Source: Capitulum mitella
Taxonomy: Eukaryota > Arthropoda > Thecostraca > Pollicipedomorpha > Pollicipedidae
Reading direction: 5' to 3'
DNA length: 64,000 nt
Assembly (NCBI GenBank): GCA_030062745.1
Contig: CP099840.1
Location: 8,681,432 to 8,745,431 of the forward strand
The notes under the pieces are model-generated. The model saw only the letters and a list, made by a program, of their open reading frames with translations. It had not been told where the DNA came from and did not search any database. Of the stretch, positions 34,790 to 46,499 are shown in pieces (position 1 is the stretch's first letter; each line of letters opens with the position of its first letter). The translations under genes were made by a program, and so were the position numbers.

Positions 34790-37700
34790 CACATGAAAAA
34801 GAAAAGAAACAGATGCCGAACCCCAACAGTACCTGAAAAAGGTTCCATAACCCAGCTCATGACGCTATATGACGTGACCTTTGGTGAGTTTGTAACCTAT
34901 CTGTTGTCAAAATGTTGCTGTTATTCAAGTGGGGTGCTGCAAATTTCGAGTTGCTGCCTTTTTGTTCGGAAGTCATGCCGAAAAAGAAATGGGGCAAAAA
35001 AAATGCAACCAGTAGGTAGCGGATGAAACGTGCAGTGCTCCTTTGAAGAATAATAGGTAAGCATGGTGTATGATGTGCCTTTACGTCAATTTAACTGAGA
35101 CGATGTCTGCATTGTGTTTCCGCTGTGGTCTTTTCATAAGACGTTAAACGGCAATCGACCAGAGCGCTTGTATCTTGATGGACAACATAAACTTGTTTCA
35201 AAAATTCCGAGTGTTGAGGACCGCGTCGACAAAAACAAACAATTCAGGAACTTGCCAGAAAATCTCAGTCAACCTCTAAGATTGGTCACAATAACTGAAT
35301 CGGCATCGAACGCAGAAGGCTTTTGTCGCCCACCATGTGCTGTCACAGGGGATAACTGGAATCTGTGGCGATCGATCTCGCCGGGTGAGTGCACAAATAA
35401 AACTTTCATTGTTCGAATTCTCCGTTAAGTCTTCGTTGAGAGTCTGGTTCTGTTTTCGCCAACAGATGATTTGTTGTCCACAAGTTCAGTCCACCAGTGT
35501 TTCAGTCAAATTTCAAGGCTAGAACGTTGATTTGTCGCGCGTGGCCTTTGTATTCCCTGGTACTTGTTCGCTTTGTTTTCGCTGATTCCTTCTCCAAACT
35601 ACAAATGCCTGCAGCAATTCTTATGGCGTCCTTTCGAATTCTCCATGGCCATACGCTCTCTCGTTCTCAAACGCTTTCTGTCGGTCCCTTAGGCCCAGTC
35701 GGCATCCAAATTGCCTTTCCGGCACGATAAAAATGCGCTGAAACCTCTCTCCTTCATTCACGGGTCCGAAAGGACGAGACTGGTCGAGTAAGTTCCGTCA
35801 CCACACTAAACCACATCAGCGTGGTACTGTTATACTCGCAGCATATCTTTTAACCGAAGGTCTCTCTCGCCACATCCGTTTCTGGTAACAGGCAGTTGGT
35901 TGTCCTGGGCGTAATTTGACAGCTCACAGACAGCCTAGTTTTTGGGATAGATTGGCCGGTCGAACAGCGAACGGAGCACCGCATGGGCGTCGGTGATGCT
36001 GAGATGCAGGCCTCCGCGACTGCCTCACGATAGACGCGCTCCACCATGGTGACGTCAGCAATACAGAATTCCTTAGAGTGATCGTTGTCATGAATTCACG
36101 GCATGTCTCATTTCGCGCATTGCCTTTATAAAAAATGAGACAGATATTTGCGTAAAACCAATGCCATTCCAGCAGCGTTTGGCAGACACTCGGAGGAAAC
36201 ACGACACCGTGGCGCATCAACCGTCCGATTATTGGGGTAAAAAGAAGTGCATCGGCAGGATTCCGTCCTGCCTGAACTATTTCGCTGCGGCCATCGCGCC
36301 GGCTGTGTCTGTTGGCTGTCTGGTCATGTCCGCCGGGGTGCAATGATGTGCTGCGACAGCGGCTGTTCGGCGCCGTGTGGGCTCCGGTGCTGCGCGCAGC
36401 AGCCGCTCCTACTCACCTCCACCTGGCAGGGCTCATGGGTTTACGGAGAGATCAGCGCGCCGGGCTGCGGTCGCGCACGAAGAGAACTGCCTGCTGGGAA
36501 AACCGGCTGGTACTGTACCTGTTACCGGCTATCAGGGCCTTGTCCTCGAAGGATGGCTGTGGCACGCCACTGCCGCCGGCGGGATTTTGCGCGGCTGTGA
36601 TGGGCTCAGGCCGGCGGATGTTCGTCCCCGCGGGCCGATCACGATCCCCAATCCCCCTGGCTGCAGGGATTTTACCGAACAAGGCGGAGCACGGACGCCA
36701 CGTCGTACCTTTCCGGTTTTGTTTCGGAATCGAGGAACGTGGGCACACAGGCGCCCCACTGCCGATGTCATCAATCACACCACCTGTGATCGAGTGGGGC
36801 TCTCTGTTCCGGAGACGTCTTGTGAACGTGGGATGCGTGCAGGGCTCGGATCCGCAGGAAAATGTCCCGTATAACGCCACAGAATCGGTCGAAGGTGCCT
36901 TCAAAGCGTCCAGAAACCGGTAGGCTGTCCTGGTGAGACGGCTGCGTTTCAAATCACGATCCACAACAGGATCTGTGAACCAGTTAGCTGAACTTTACGA
37001 CTGGAAACGGCCGGTTTTGCGCTCTTCTTGTCTAGGAAGCCGTAGAAGTCCACAAGTGCTATTTTCGGGTAAAATTACGGGCGAATTCTTTCGTCTCAAA
37101 TATGCCACTTCACAAAAAACAATATCTTACGCATAGCTGCCGAAAATATTGTTACCTAAGACTGCGTCATACGCATTTGAGATGCAAATAGTTTCTTTGC
37201 GACAGCTCAGTACTGTCAAGAAAACCCATGGAAAACCCACTCCCTACGCAGAAAGTATTCTCTGAGTTTTGGACATGTTCTCAAAGTCTGCTAGTAAAAT
37301 CACTCTTAGGTATCTAACCAGCCAAGCCTCCATTTCAAAGTTCGCTCAAAGATTTAGCAACTAGAAATCACCACAGCACCGAAATTAACGACCTTCCGCA
37401 ATATAGATAATTTTGTTCTAGGAACAAAAAAATTCTAGAAGACACTTACCAGTCACGTATTCTGAGAAACAGCGGCAGCTGATGCAAGAGAGAATCAGGG
37501 GCGTGGGCAGCAGAGTGATGAATTGTTTACAGATACGTTGCCGTAATTCGGGAGAGCTAAGCAGAATTTCAAAACACTGACGACACAATTCGTAAATGAA
37601 AGGATCCCGAAAAAGTACTTATCAAAGGCAGCACTAGGGTTTTCCACGCAGCGTTGTCCTGTGGGGTGGGGACGCTCTCCACCATCGGCGGGTCGTCTGC

Positions 37701-38529
37701 ATGCTACTCTTGACAGGCATTTGTTACGGAGCCAAAGCCGTTTATGTTTTGGCACTGGGGCAGGAGTTCCAATATTATTACATTAACGTGATTGTTTTTA
37801 TGTATGCATTTACAAGCTGGTAGTTGGCGGTGTCAGTATGAGTTAAGAATCAGAGACGTCCGATAAAGAAACGATTCATGTTGTGATTTGAGAACATTCG
37901 CCGAAACTGCACTGGGTCGGCGACTGGAGGTGACCACATGAAGTTGACAAGTCGTAATGGAAATTACGTACGACTCAGTTTTATTGATATGTGATAACAG
38001 GAACGATTGGTCTGAGCTGAAACTTACAAGGACTTATGCCATCACCGGATGTGAACTGATGACAAACGAGGAAGTGCTTTAAGTAACATGAAACATAGAC
38101 ATCGGAATGGGATGAGAAGGGTCGATTATGACCGCTGGAAAAACACCAGCGACAAAATGCAAAGTCATGTTGATGGAGTCGGGGAGGCTTTCCCGAGAGA
38201 CAGCGACGCTGGACTGCTATTTGGGGTGAGCTCAGCGGCGCACCCACTATCTTCCGAAGGGTGGAGGCGGGGGACTAAGCTTTCGGCTGGGGTCCCGACT
38301 TCAGGGGGCCCTTCATTTAGCAGCATGTACTGCGTTTGATTCGCGACCAAAGACGAACCCGGGATTTTCCTTAATGGGAGGGAAGAGGCTAGGCTTTCCG
38401 CTGGGGGATGGGGCGGGGGTTGCGGTTTTAGTGGGCCTCTTCGTGTGGCAGCCTGTAATGTCTTTGTTACGTAACCGCGAGGTATGAAGTGAGACTCGAA
38501 ACTGCAAGAGTTCCTTTACAAACGTGCTG
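34790..38529. other. Unannotated sequence including a GC-rich patch
   Basis: The patch 36250-36930 is GC-rich and open in three or more frames at once on both strands (up to 203 codons plus, 170 codons minus). None shows a known motif or convincing splice borders. One frame (36247-36600) is cysteine-rich in its first half (CCDSGCSAPCGLRCC). The composition alone could keep the frames open. No other feature is supported. Confidence 0.4.
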
Positions 38530-39216
38530 GGGCCCTTTAGGGGCTAGCTTGGGAGGGCTCTTTACAGGGATCACTTCTACAGGCCCGCAGAGGACCTCTG
38601 CAGGCCAACAGAGGGTTTCTATACAGGTCAACAGAACAAAAGACGAAATCAGACGACCAACAGAGTAGAAGGTAGCCTCTCTTCAGGTCATCAAGGTGCC
38701 CCCCTTGGCCTGCAGGACTGGCAGAAGGGGATCCTTTTAAAAACCAGCAGGAGGCCGTCTAAAAGCCCCTAGGCGGGCCCTTTGCAGGCTTGTACTGCCC
38801 CTTTGTACATGAACAGGCCACCCTTTGCAGGCCTTCAGGGACCCTTTAGAGAATGACAGGGGGCCGACCTATGGGTCCTTATGCGTTTTTTTACAGGCCA
38901 GCAAAAGGTCGTTCTATGGGCAAACAGGGAACCCTTTACAAGCCGGTATGGGGTATCTTTATAGACCCCTTTCCAGGTCCGCAGAGGATCATCTGTATGG
39001 CGACACAGGACTCTTTTACAGTCTGGCAGAGGTCCAGTAACAAGTCGGTAGGCGGACCCTTCACAGGCCGTTAGGGACTTTCTGCAAACCGGCAGGGTCT
39101 CCTTCACAAGCTAGAGGGAGCCTCCTTCACATGGCAGCACGTGAAGGAGTAATCAGCCAGTAGAGTGGCTTAGCTGGTAAGCAGCACCTTGATAGACAGG
39201 GCACCAAATGATGGCC
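38530..39216 (-). repeat. Minisatellite-rich dispersed repeat, copy 2, left part
   Basis: Reverse-complement relative of 28660-27900: GGGCTCTTTACAGGG and CTCTACAGGCC(A/C)GCAGAG words recur in the same order, with degenerate 25-35-base units such as CTTTACAGGCC(A/G)GCA. It is interrupted at 39217 by the piggyBac-type MITE and resumes at 40429. Confidence 0.8.
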
Positions 39217-40428
39217 TTAACCCTATTCCCGGAGGGCTAGACGGTATGGTCGATTCCCGGCGGGGGGGGGGGGCGGATTCGGCCCCCCTGAAATCTCGAG
39301 AACTACTCGTCCGATTTCATCTCAACAAACGGCAATCGATTTGCCGTGACGTGAATTACATTTTTATAAAAATAAATTTTCGAAATTTTGAAATTTGAGG
39401 ATACAGGGGGAAAAAATGTCAAAATGGGGAGTACTTTTGGACTTCTTATAACTCCGTTGTATATCAACCGATTTCGATGAAACTGGCATGCATCGAGAGA
39501 TTATGGATAGGGCTTTTACCATGGGTCCACAAATCTGAAATTTTGAGAAAATTCATGGGCGTTCACAGCGTTTCAAAAATAGGAGGATTGGTTTTCTAAC
39601 AGCTGAATGAACAAAAGAGGCAAACACCCTTTTTTGGCTTCTGCTAGTCATGTTATACTAAAGAAGTACAAATCGCATTACAATGTTTGTATGATGTTAG
39701 CATAGGCGGTGCCAGGGAAACGAAAAAGGGGAACTGTCATGGTCACACGTTTCTCAGATCAACTTGTGACCTTTGGCCTTAAATGACCTCCAGTGACCTT
39801 GGGGCCACTTGGAATGATCTCGCGTGCATTTAATATTATCTGGAAACATTTTCAATCATTTAAATTCACTCTATTTCAAAAATTTCATTTTATGGCTATT
39901 GCGATATAGGGTACGCGCACTGACATTTTAGGTCATAGCTCCGTGACCCGACCTGATATCACGCTGAAACTTGGTACAAAAGTAGAAGGCACCTTTCTAC
40001 GTTATATGTATTCCGGGTTGGGCATTTGAAAGAACTGCGCCGAAATTATAGCAAAAAAACAAATTTTGTCTTTTGAGCTTGACCTGACCTTGTAAAATGA
40101 CCTCAGATAAACAAAATTACATCTGCACATTGATCCACTATTTAGCTATACATCCATATAAAGTTTTAAGTTGTATCTTAAAAACTATATTTTTGGCAGA
40201 CATTTCCCTTTTACCCTCAACATGGCCAAAAATGGCATGAGGTGCCTCCCAAAAGCGTTGCCTGGCTCCGCCCCTGAACAAAATAGAATTTTAAAATTTT
40301 GTCACGGCACGTAGAAAGAATAGCTAGGAAAAGTCACCAAGTTTTGTGAGGCTGCGTTAAAAAGCCTGGAATTGGCAAGCAAAAAACCCGAGGGGTGGGA
40401 TTCAGCCCCCTGCCGGGAATAGGGTTAA
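39217..40428. mobile_element. piggyBac-type MITE with TTAA target duplication
   Basis: TTAA (39217-39220) then CCCTATTCCCGG opens the element, and its exact complement then TTAA (40425-40428) closes it, giving 1,204 bases between targets. TTAA duplication with a CCC terminus defines piggyBac-type elements. No transposase is encoded. The host repeat it entered is known from a second copy in the window: the uninterrupted copy at about 27880-27930 has the flanks joined. Within the MITE, CATAGGCGGTGCCAGGGA (39702) and CCTGGCTCCGCCCCTG (about 40261) look like a diverged nested hAT-type pair. Confidence 0.9.
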
Positions 40429-40560
40429 AGGTCCCAATGCAGAGAATCCGGGAAACCACTCCGCGCTATGCGCGCAAGGGCTCCTTTCAGGCTAAATTCG
40501 GGGCCCTTCGCCCTGCGTGCGAAGGTCCTGTCCTCCGTGCTAAGGGAGGCGCTCGAGCCA
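40429..40560 (-). repeat. Minisatellite-rich dispersed repeat, copy 2, right part
   Basis: CAATGCAGAGAATCC, CCGCGCTATGCGCGCAAGG and TTCGGGGCCC match the complement of 27780-27900 in order, which shows that this is the continuation of the repeat cut by the MITE. Confidence 0.8.
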
Positions 40561-41379
40561 CTTAAGCCCCCACCCCGGCAGCACCTCTGGGCCAGCTCGG
40601 CTGTTGTAAGTTGAATGCCCTGGCTCTGCCTTGCTACCGTTTTGCTCTGTAGTCCGTGCCTAATGGGCTCAGGAGGAGCTTCTTTTTGCGATTTCCAGCG
40701 CCCGAACCTCCCGATCGGCCACTCGCTGTCTTCTGTCACAGTTGCGTCGGAGCCTCTGTAGAAATGGGGGGGGGAGGCAACGTGATTTTTACCTCATTCC
40801 TTTCCACGCCTTACCATATGTTAGGCTTAATGTTACGTGTTGCTCAAAGCTGCGGGGATGGCAGCTACTCCCCCTGCCCACCGGCTCCTGCACCCTTGCT
40901 CGGCCATGAATAAATAATTACATTACCTGTTGATTAGCAACCTCTTTACTTAGGTTTCCTTCTTTAGATTGTCGTTATAGACTGATTTCTCCTTGTTTTG
41001 CGCTGCAGACTCATATGAGATGGGGCAATTAACATCTCATTTTGCATTACGAAAGCCTATGAGCAATGACGGCTTCAAACTAACACCTCGTTTTCGCATT
41101 CCCGACATCCATGGACATGGAGGGCTTCAAAAGCCCTGTTCGGTTTTTTCTTGTCATTCCCAGTTTTTTCGGAGTGACTTCACGATACTTGACGACCTTC
41201 CCTTTCCTTTTTGAATTCAGTTTTGCCCAGGGTTGGAGCCAACCCAAGTTTTTGGGAGACACTTCGGGCCTTTTTGGCACTGCTGAAAGAAAAAGAAAAA
41301 TGGTTGCCAATAATAGAGTTTTCAAGATAAAACCTAAAACTTTATATGAGTGCATAAAAAATGACTGACCAAATATATA
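40561..41379. other. Unannotated sequence
   Basis: Short mutually antisense frames at 41080-41368 have no recognised motif. No feature is supported. Confidence 0.45.
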
Positions 41380-42440
41380 GAAACAATATTTGTATTGACC
41401 TGAATCCGTATGAAGAAGTCAAGTCAAGTTCAATCTCAAAATTCAATTTTGTGCATGATTTTTCGGCGCCGTTTTTTTTTGCAATGCGAAAAGTGGGCCA
41501 CATATAACTGAAGACGCGGTTCTGTATTAGCGTTTTAAGTTTCAGGTCGATATTGAATCAGTTCGCGGAGCTATGATTTAACATGTCCGCGCGTATCACG
41601 ACGGTCATAAACAGGACAATATCGAATGTAATCAGCTGACATGATAAATTTAAACTAAATTCAGTCGGTAGTTCAGTAGGAAGAGCGTTGGTCTCCCCGT
41701 CCTGGCAAGTCGGGTTCGGCGCTCGATATCTGGCCAGCAGATCAACTGGCAACTGGCCAACACAGAGTCACGCTGATTACCACACGGCCGTGCCGCAGCC
41801 TTGGCGTCACGTTAAACTTTCGCCACAAAATCAGCCGTTACCTGGAATTGTGCGATCGGGTGTAGAGGTCGGAGTCTACGCAACAGGGCCTGCATAACAG
41901 GGGTTCCGACCCGTAACATCATCCTATCAAACAAGTCGGGCCATATTTACAACAAATAAAATAGTTGGAATTATTTTAAAAGTGCAGAATGAACCCAAGG
42001 CCATTTCTGCGAATGAGGTCATTGGAGGTCATTCGAGATCAGTAGTCATAAACTGATCCGATGAAAATGCGACCAACACAGTTTGCCTTTTTCATGTCCC
42101 TGGCACCGCCTATGCCAGCATCATGCAGGCAATGGCATGCGATTTGCACTTCTTAAATACAAAATGACTAATACAAGCCAAAAACCATGTTGATTCATTA
42201 TGAAAATATCCCTCCCATTTTTTTAAGCGCTTTGAGCGACTACAAATTTTGCCAAGATTTTCATTATGTAGGCCAAGGGGAAGTCAGTGATTAGTTTTCC
42301 ATTCATGCCCAGTACATGCAGATCGGCGCGGCAACATTAGAGTTATGATAAAACAAAGAAAAAAGACATAAAGTACCTCTTTTCTGGATTTTTCTAGCAC
42401 TGTTTCCACCCCTGACTAGTTTTTGTAAGAATTATTTTTT
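41380..42440 (-). mobile_element. Diverged second MITE copy, related to the core of 39217-40428
   Basis: Read on the minus strand it matches the MITE interior: AAATCGCAT before GCATAGGCGGTGCCAGGGA, the run AATGACCTCCA(G/A)TGACCT, and ACGCGC..GACAT..TCATAGCTCCG(T/C)G..CTGAAACTT. Terminal motifs are not clear. It is split by a tRNA-derived SINE (about 41660-41930). Confidence 0.7.
41660..41930 (+). mobile_element. tRNA-derived SINE
   Basis: The head reads GTCGGTAGTTCAGTAGGAAG then AGCGTTGG, an A-box-like start (TAGTTCAGTAGG), and 30 bases later GTCGGGTTCGGCGCTC, a B-box-like GGTTCG. This is the layout of an internal Pol III promoter from a tRNA. The anticodon arm does not pair properly, so it is not a tRNA gene. 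The body follows to about 41930. It sits where the related MITE has none of this sequence, supporting a retroposed insertion; its exact 3' end and tail were not resolved. Confidence 0.65.
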
Positions 42441-42489
42441 TATAAAAACGTTGTCGTAATAATGGCGTCCTTATTCGTGCGACGATAGG

Positions 42490-44080
42490 CGCGCGCGGAG
42501 CAGCTGACGGAAGCCACCATTCAATGGCATGGGGATCGATATAAACCGGATCTTATGTGGAAGAAAGCTGACGTCGCGCTGCCTGACATTGTCAATATGG
42601 CTTTACGCCACCTGGAAAGCACACGAAAAAATAAAAGAACGCAAGGCAAGGCGGTGGCGTTACAAGCAGCCTTTGAAGAACTCAAACGGCAAGGTTACGT
42701 GTGCGAGCTGGAATCGGATGAACATGACGAGCCAAACAACAAGTTATGGTACCTAACGCACCACGCAATGTCAAACCCGTACAAGCCAGGCAAATTCAGG
42801 GCAGCACTTGATACAGCTGCCACTTGCGCTGGAACATCTCTAAACGACAACGTTCTCACGGACCCAGACATGCTGAAAACCATATCAAACATTTCGAAAA
42901 GGTTTCGCAGGATGTATATCGTAGGTGTCGCAGCGGGTACCCGGAAAATGTTTCTATAAGCGGCTGTGAGACCCGAGGACCAGCCCTCGCTGAGGTTCCT
43001 GTGGCATGATCTGGACGTGGATCGCCCTCCAGATGTGCACCAGATAGACCGGGGCGTATTCGGGACACACCCGTCACCAGCTCGGTCAGCTGCGTGCTTA
43101 AGAAGACGGCCGAGAAGAAGAGCTTTGCCACCTCCACCGGCCGCGCTGCAGCCGCGGTAGTGAAAGAGAATTTCGATATGGACGATATGGTAGTTTCATT
43201 CCGAGACCAGGCTGCTGCCCAGGCCATATGCCCAGAGATAGCACGGCTGCTGGCGCGCGGCGGCTTCCGTCTGCGTCAGTGGCTCAGCAACGAGAAGACG
43301 GCGCTTTTCAAAGTGCCAGGATCGGAGCGCTTTGATCTCTCAGATCAGCAGCGCTTCTGCAGCGCTGCTGATCTGAGAGAAGCGCTGCCTACGTAGAGAG
43401 TCCGTGGCCTGCGCTGGGACGCCCGGAGAGATGAAATACTCTGAGCATACGACCGTCAAGGAACGTAGCGACGAAGCGCGGGATGCTGCAGACGGTAACG
43501 ACGATTTTCAATCTGCCCGGCCTCGTCTCGCCGTTCATCCTCAAAGCCAAGATCCTGATTCAAATGCTGTGGGAAAAGCACCGCAGTTAGGATGCCATAT
43601 TGCCTGATGAGGAGGTGGAAAAATGGCAAGCCTGGGCGTGCAATCTGCCTAACTTGAGTTCCCTACGCCCACGACATTGCTTACAGCAGAGCCCCAGCGC
43701 GGTAGCTGAGCGTCAACTCCACATTTTCTGCGATGCTTCAGAAGATGCATTTGGCGCTGTAGCCTAACTCCGACACGAACACGAGGACGGGAGCATTAAC
43801 ACAGGCGGGAGCAACACGATTCAACATGGCTAAGAGTCGAGTAACCCACTCAAGAAGCCCTCAGTTGTAAGGCCGGAGATACAAGCAGCAGTGCTTGACG
43901 TCAGATTGGCTGAGACGCTAAAGCATGAGCTCACAGTTGCTGTCAGCGTCACGGTGTTCCGGAGCGACAGCGAAGTGGTGTTGAACTCCATTGCTAACGA
44001 GAGCCATACATTTATCACGAATATGGCATCAGAGCCAGCTGAAATCGGCAGATGGCTACACTTTCCTGTACTGCTCTGTT
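42490..44080 (+). pseudogene. BEL/Pao retrotransposon pol pseudogene
   Basis: In order: the pre-RT region (WHGDRYKPDLMWKKADVALP), LWYLTHHAMSNPYKPGKFRA, the GTSLNDNVLTDPDML motif, then after an in-frame TAA (42957) VRPEDQPSLRFLWHDLD. After a frame change near 43085 it continues ENFDMDDMVVSFRD with the catalytic box as DMDD (43175-43186, family YMDD/YVDD), ARGGFRLRQWLSNE and GLRWDARRDE. Further frame changes lead to the RNase H start (LHIFCDASEDAFGAVA, about 43713) and EIQAAVLDVRLAETLKHEL with a VFRSDSEVVLNSIANES block (43885-44020). Multiple stops and frameshifts make it inactive. No long terminal repeats, gag, protease or integrase were found. The copy ends where the next repeat begins. Confidence 0.88.
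43337..43379. repeat. Perfect 19-bp-stem hairpin inside the BEL/Pao pseudogene
   Basis: CTCTCAGATCAGCAGCGCT (43337-43355), a 5-base loop and the exact complement (43361-43379). The second arm has no counterpart in the family protein, so it looks like a local inverted duplication made after insertion. Confidence 0.9.
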
Positions 44081-44137
44081 CTGTACTGTTTCTGGAAGAA
44101 CAAAAATCGCGGTTTCCTACGAAGCAGGCTCCGCCGC

Positions 44138-44171
44138 TGGCCGCCAACGATTTGGAAATCGTTGGCGGCCA
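44138..44171. repeat. Perfect 16-bp-stem hairpin at a repeat junction
   Basis: TGGCCGCCAACGATTT (44138-44153), a 2-base loop and its exact complement (44156-44171). It sits at or next to the left edge of the MITE copy that runs to 44872. Confidence 0.9.
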
Positions 44172-44876
44172 ACGGTGAAATGTTGGAAAAATTCAGTAAC
44201 TATCAATCTACAGAACTAGCAGAACGTTATTCGCGATAATCTGTTCATTTCCAAAATATGCAGTTTTTCGAAAAATTTTGAACTTCTTGGTATTATTCGC
44301 AGATGTGCGAGTCAGTTCTGCCATTCTCAACCCGTTCAGAGCAATTTATCGCCGATTTTGACGGCGGTGCAACTGCTGCTCTCTGCAACTCTGCTCATAA
44401 CAGTTATTCGTGATCTGATCTCAGGTCAGTGGCTGGAAGTCAATGATACGTTGTCCCTTGGCGGTAAATGGATGTCTGCATCACCCCACACGAAAACTGT
44501 GTTATAAAAAAATCCCGTCAAATTTCGAAAAATCGACGGCATGTCTTAAAAATTACGTCAATGACCCGGAAAATTCCGAAAAATCTGAGACAGCAGGTCT
44601 GTTGCATCCATTAAGATGTCTAATGGAAAGTTTTACTGTGATATCGTGTTTTTTCAAAAGCGTTGCAGGACGCTTAACTTTTTTTGACATAGGTCCACTT
44701 CACCTGATCTAAGGCCAGACACCTGACTTGATGTGAGGTCAAAAATTTGACACAAGGTATAAAAATAATCAAGCAAAAGGTACACGAAATTTCGTGGTGC
44801 TGCGTTCGTTCGTTCTCTCGCAATCTTGGGAAAACCTCAGAGGGCGCGGCCAACCCTCCAGTCGGGGACGGGTTAA
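44172..44876 (-). mobile_element. Truncated piggyBac-like MITE, copy A
   Basis: Ends ...GGGGACGGG then TTAA (44873-44876), a TTAA-type terminus. Read on the minus strand it matches 61719-62400 in order: the CGAGAGAAC block, GGTACAC..TTCGTGG, AAAAAGTTAAGCG-like, TTTTCGG..TTCCGGGTCATTGAC and the CATATTTTGGAAAT block. The opposite end is not present; the copy stops near the hairpin at 44138-44171. Confidence 0.75.
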
Positions 44877-46499
44877 AAATCGCAACTATGTGAATTTCAA
44901 CTACACTGATCCTGTGCAACATAACGGCTGGGCTTTATTAACCTCTAACGACATAACAATTCGTGCTGCACGCTATAGACCATCCTGCATGACTAGTTCG
45001 TCGATAAAGACCAATGAAATTCGAAAATAACACAGAATCGTAAAAAATCATCGTTTTCGTGGTAATTTTTTGATGTGACCTTGCATGACGACCAAAAAAT
45101 CATTGGAACATGCACAATCGATGTACTTGGAGAATTGCAAATTAGACGAGGTTTCATTGACTGTTTACAGAATTATGCTGCAGAAGGGTGGGGCATCTGA
45201 GGTCCCCACCCATCAAGCCGTGGATTAAATAAAATTTCCTTAACGCAGTACAGTAAGATAAAAAAACGGTTTAGAGCAAAGGTTCCAAGACGCCAAATAC
45301 AATAGATCATTGCTCCTGTTACTTGCCAACGCGGGAAACCTACACTGTCCTCCACGAACAGTGTTCATGTGTCTTTGTGACTCACAATCTGCGCATATCT
45401 GTCGGTGGTCAAGAAGTGTTTTGTGTCTTGTAACGTTATCGTTGCTGACACGATTTATTTACCGAGTGATAAGTTATTTGGACGGATTAGTGGCAAGACG
45501 TCATTACATCCCGAGAGTTACGAGGGATTCTTCTGACATTCATTCAGACCTGAGATTATTGCAACGTGTGATGTTTACAGGCGAACCCCACTGTGTCGGA
45601 AGAAATAACCACGCATAATGAACGCCACGAACGCACAGTGAGAGGTGACTCAGACCTAAATCTCCCACGTATTAGACCTAAGTCAGGGAGACGACGCTTT
45701 CTTACCACACTTTTACTGTTCACACCACTGTACTGTTCTTACCACACTTTTACTGTTTCACAATCTGACACCAGCAATTAGAGACGGCTAATTGACTGGT
45801 TTTAAATCAGAGGTCGAAAGCTATCTGAGCCAAGTCTAATGACACCGACACTTCTGTCTACATACTTCATTGTTTGACATGCCGTGTGTGAGTGCTGTAT
45901 GTTTTACGCAAGTGATCCTTTCAATTTCAACGAACTCCATCTTTTCATGACTGGCTCGCTAGTAGCCATGTCGTAATGGACGAACTGCAGCGTTTTACAT
46001 TACATTGCAGAGCAGCTAAAGCTAATGGCCTAACGTTTTCAGCGCCTGACGATAACAGCACCTTCATCTAAACTTTGGGAAACCGGTTGATCAGGCCACT
46101 TCACACCAGGTCTTTATGACGTCACGACACGAATCATGGGTAGTAAACCAATTCGCATGCCCTTTTCATTCGCATGTCGTAGAGGATAAACAAATCGGGA
46201 ATAAGACCCAGAGTATTAGTATATTCAGATGACCAGCAATGTTCACATGAATGGACGTATCGCATCCATCTAGCAACAAGATGATTTCGGGTGAAGTTTA
46301 TCAGTGCGCAAATACGGACCCGACGCAGCCAAACCCATGCATGTCTATAAAACTCGCACATTGTTAAACAAAATCAAGAACACATACGGGCAATTCGTGG
46401 CCACATGTACTGTCAGACGATTCTGAAATGGTATTCAGAAACGGCGCGGAGGCTTTTGACCAATGCTCCGCTAATTAGACAACTCTAGCACACCGGTCC
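44877..46499. other. Unannotated sequence
   Basis: Frames up to 102 codons without motifs. The stretch 45180-45230 (TTTAATCCACGG.. with GGGTGGGGACC on the minus strand) faintly resembles a TTAA-type terminus but is too diverged to call. Nothing else is seen. Confidence 0.4.

Noticed and set aside
36247-36964. Overlapping frames of 117-203 codons on both strands
   Set aside because: Open in three or more frames at once because of GC-rich composition; no domain, signal peptide or splice support.
41660-41735. Functional tRNA gene
   Set aside because: A and B boxes are recognisable but the acceptor and anticodon stems do not pair; better read as a SINE head.
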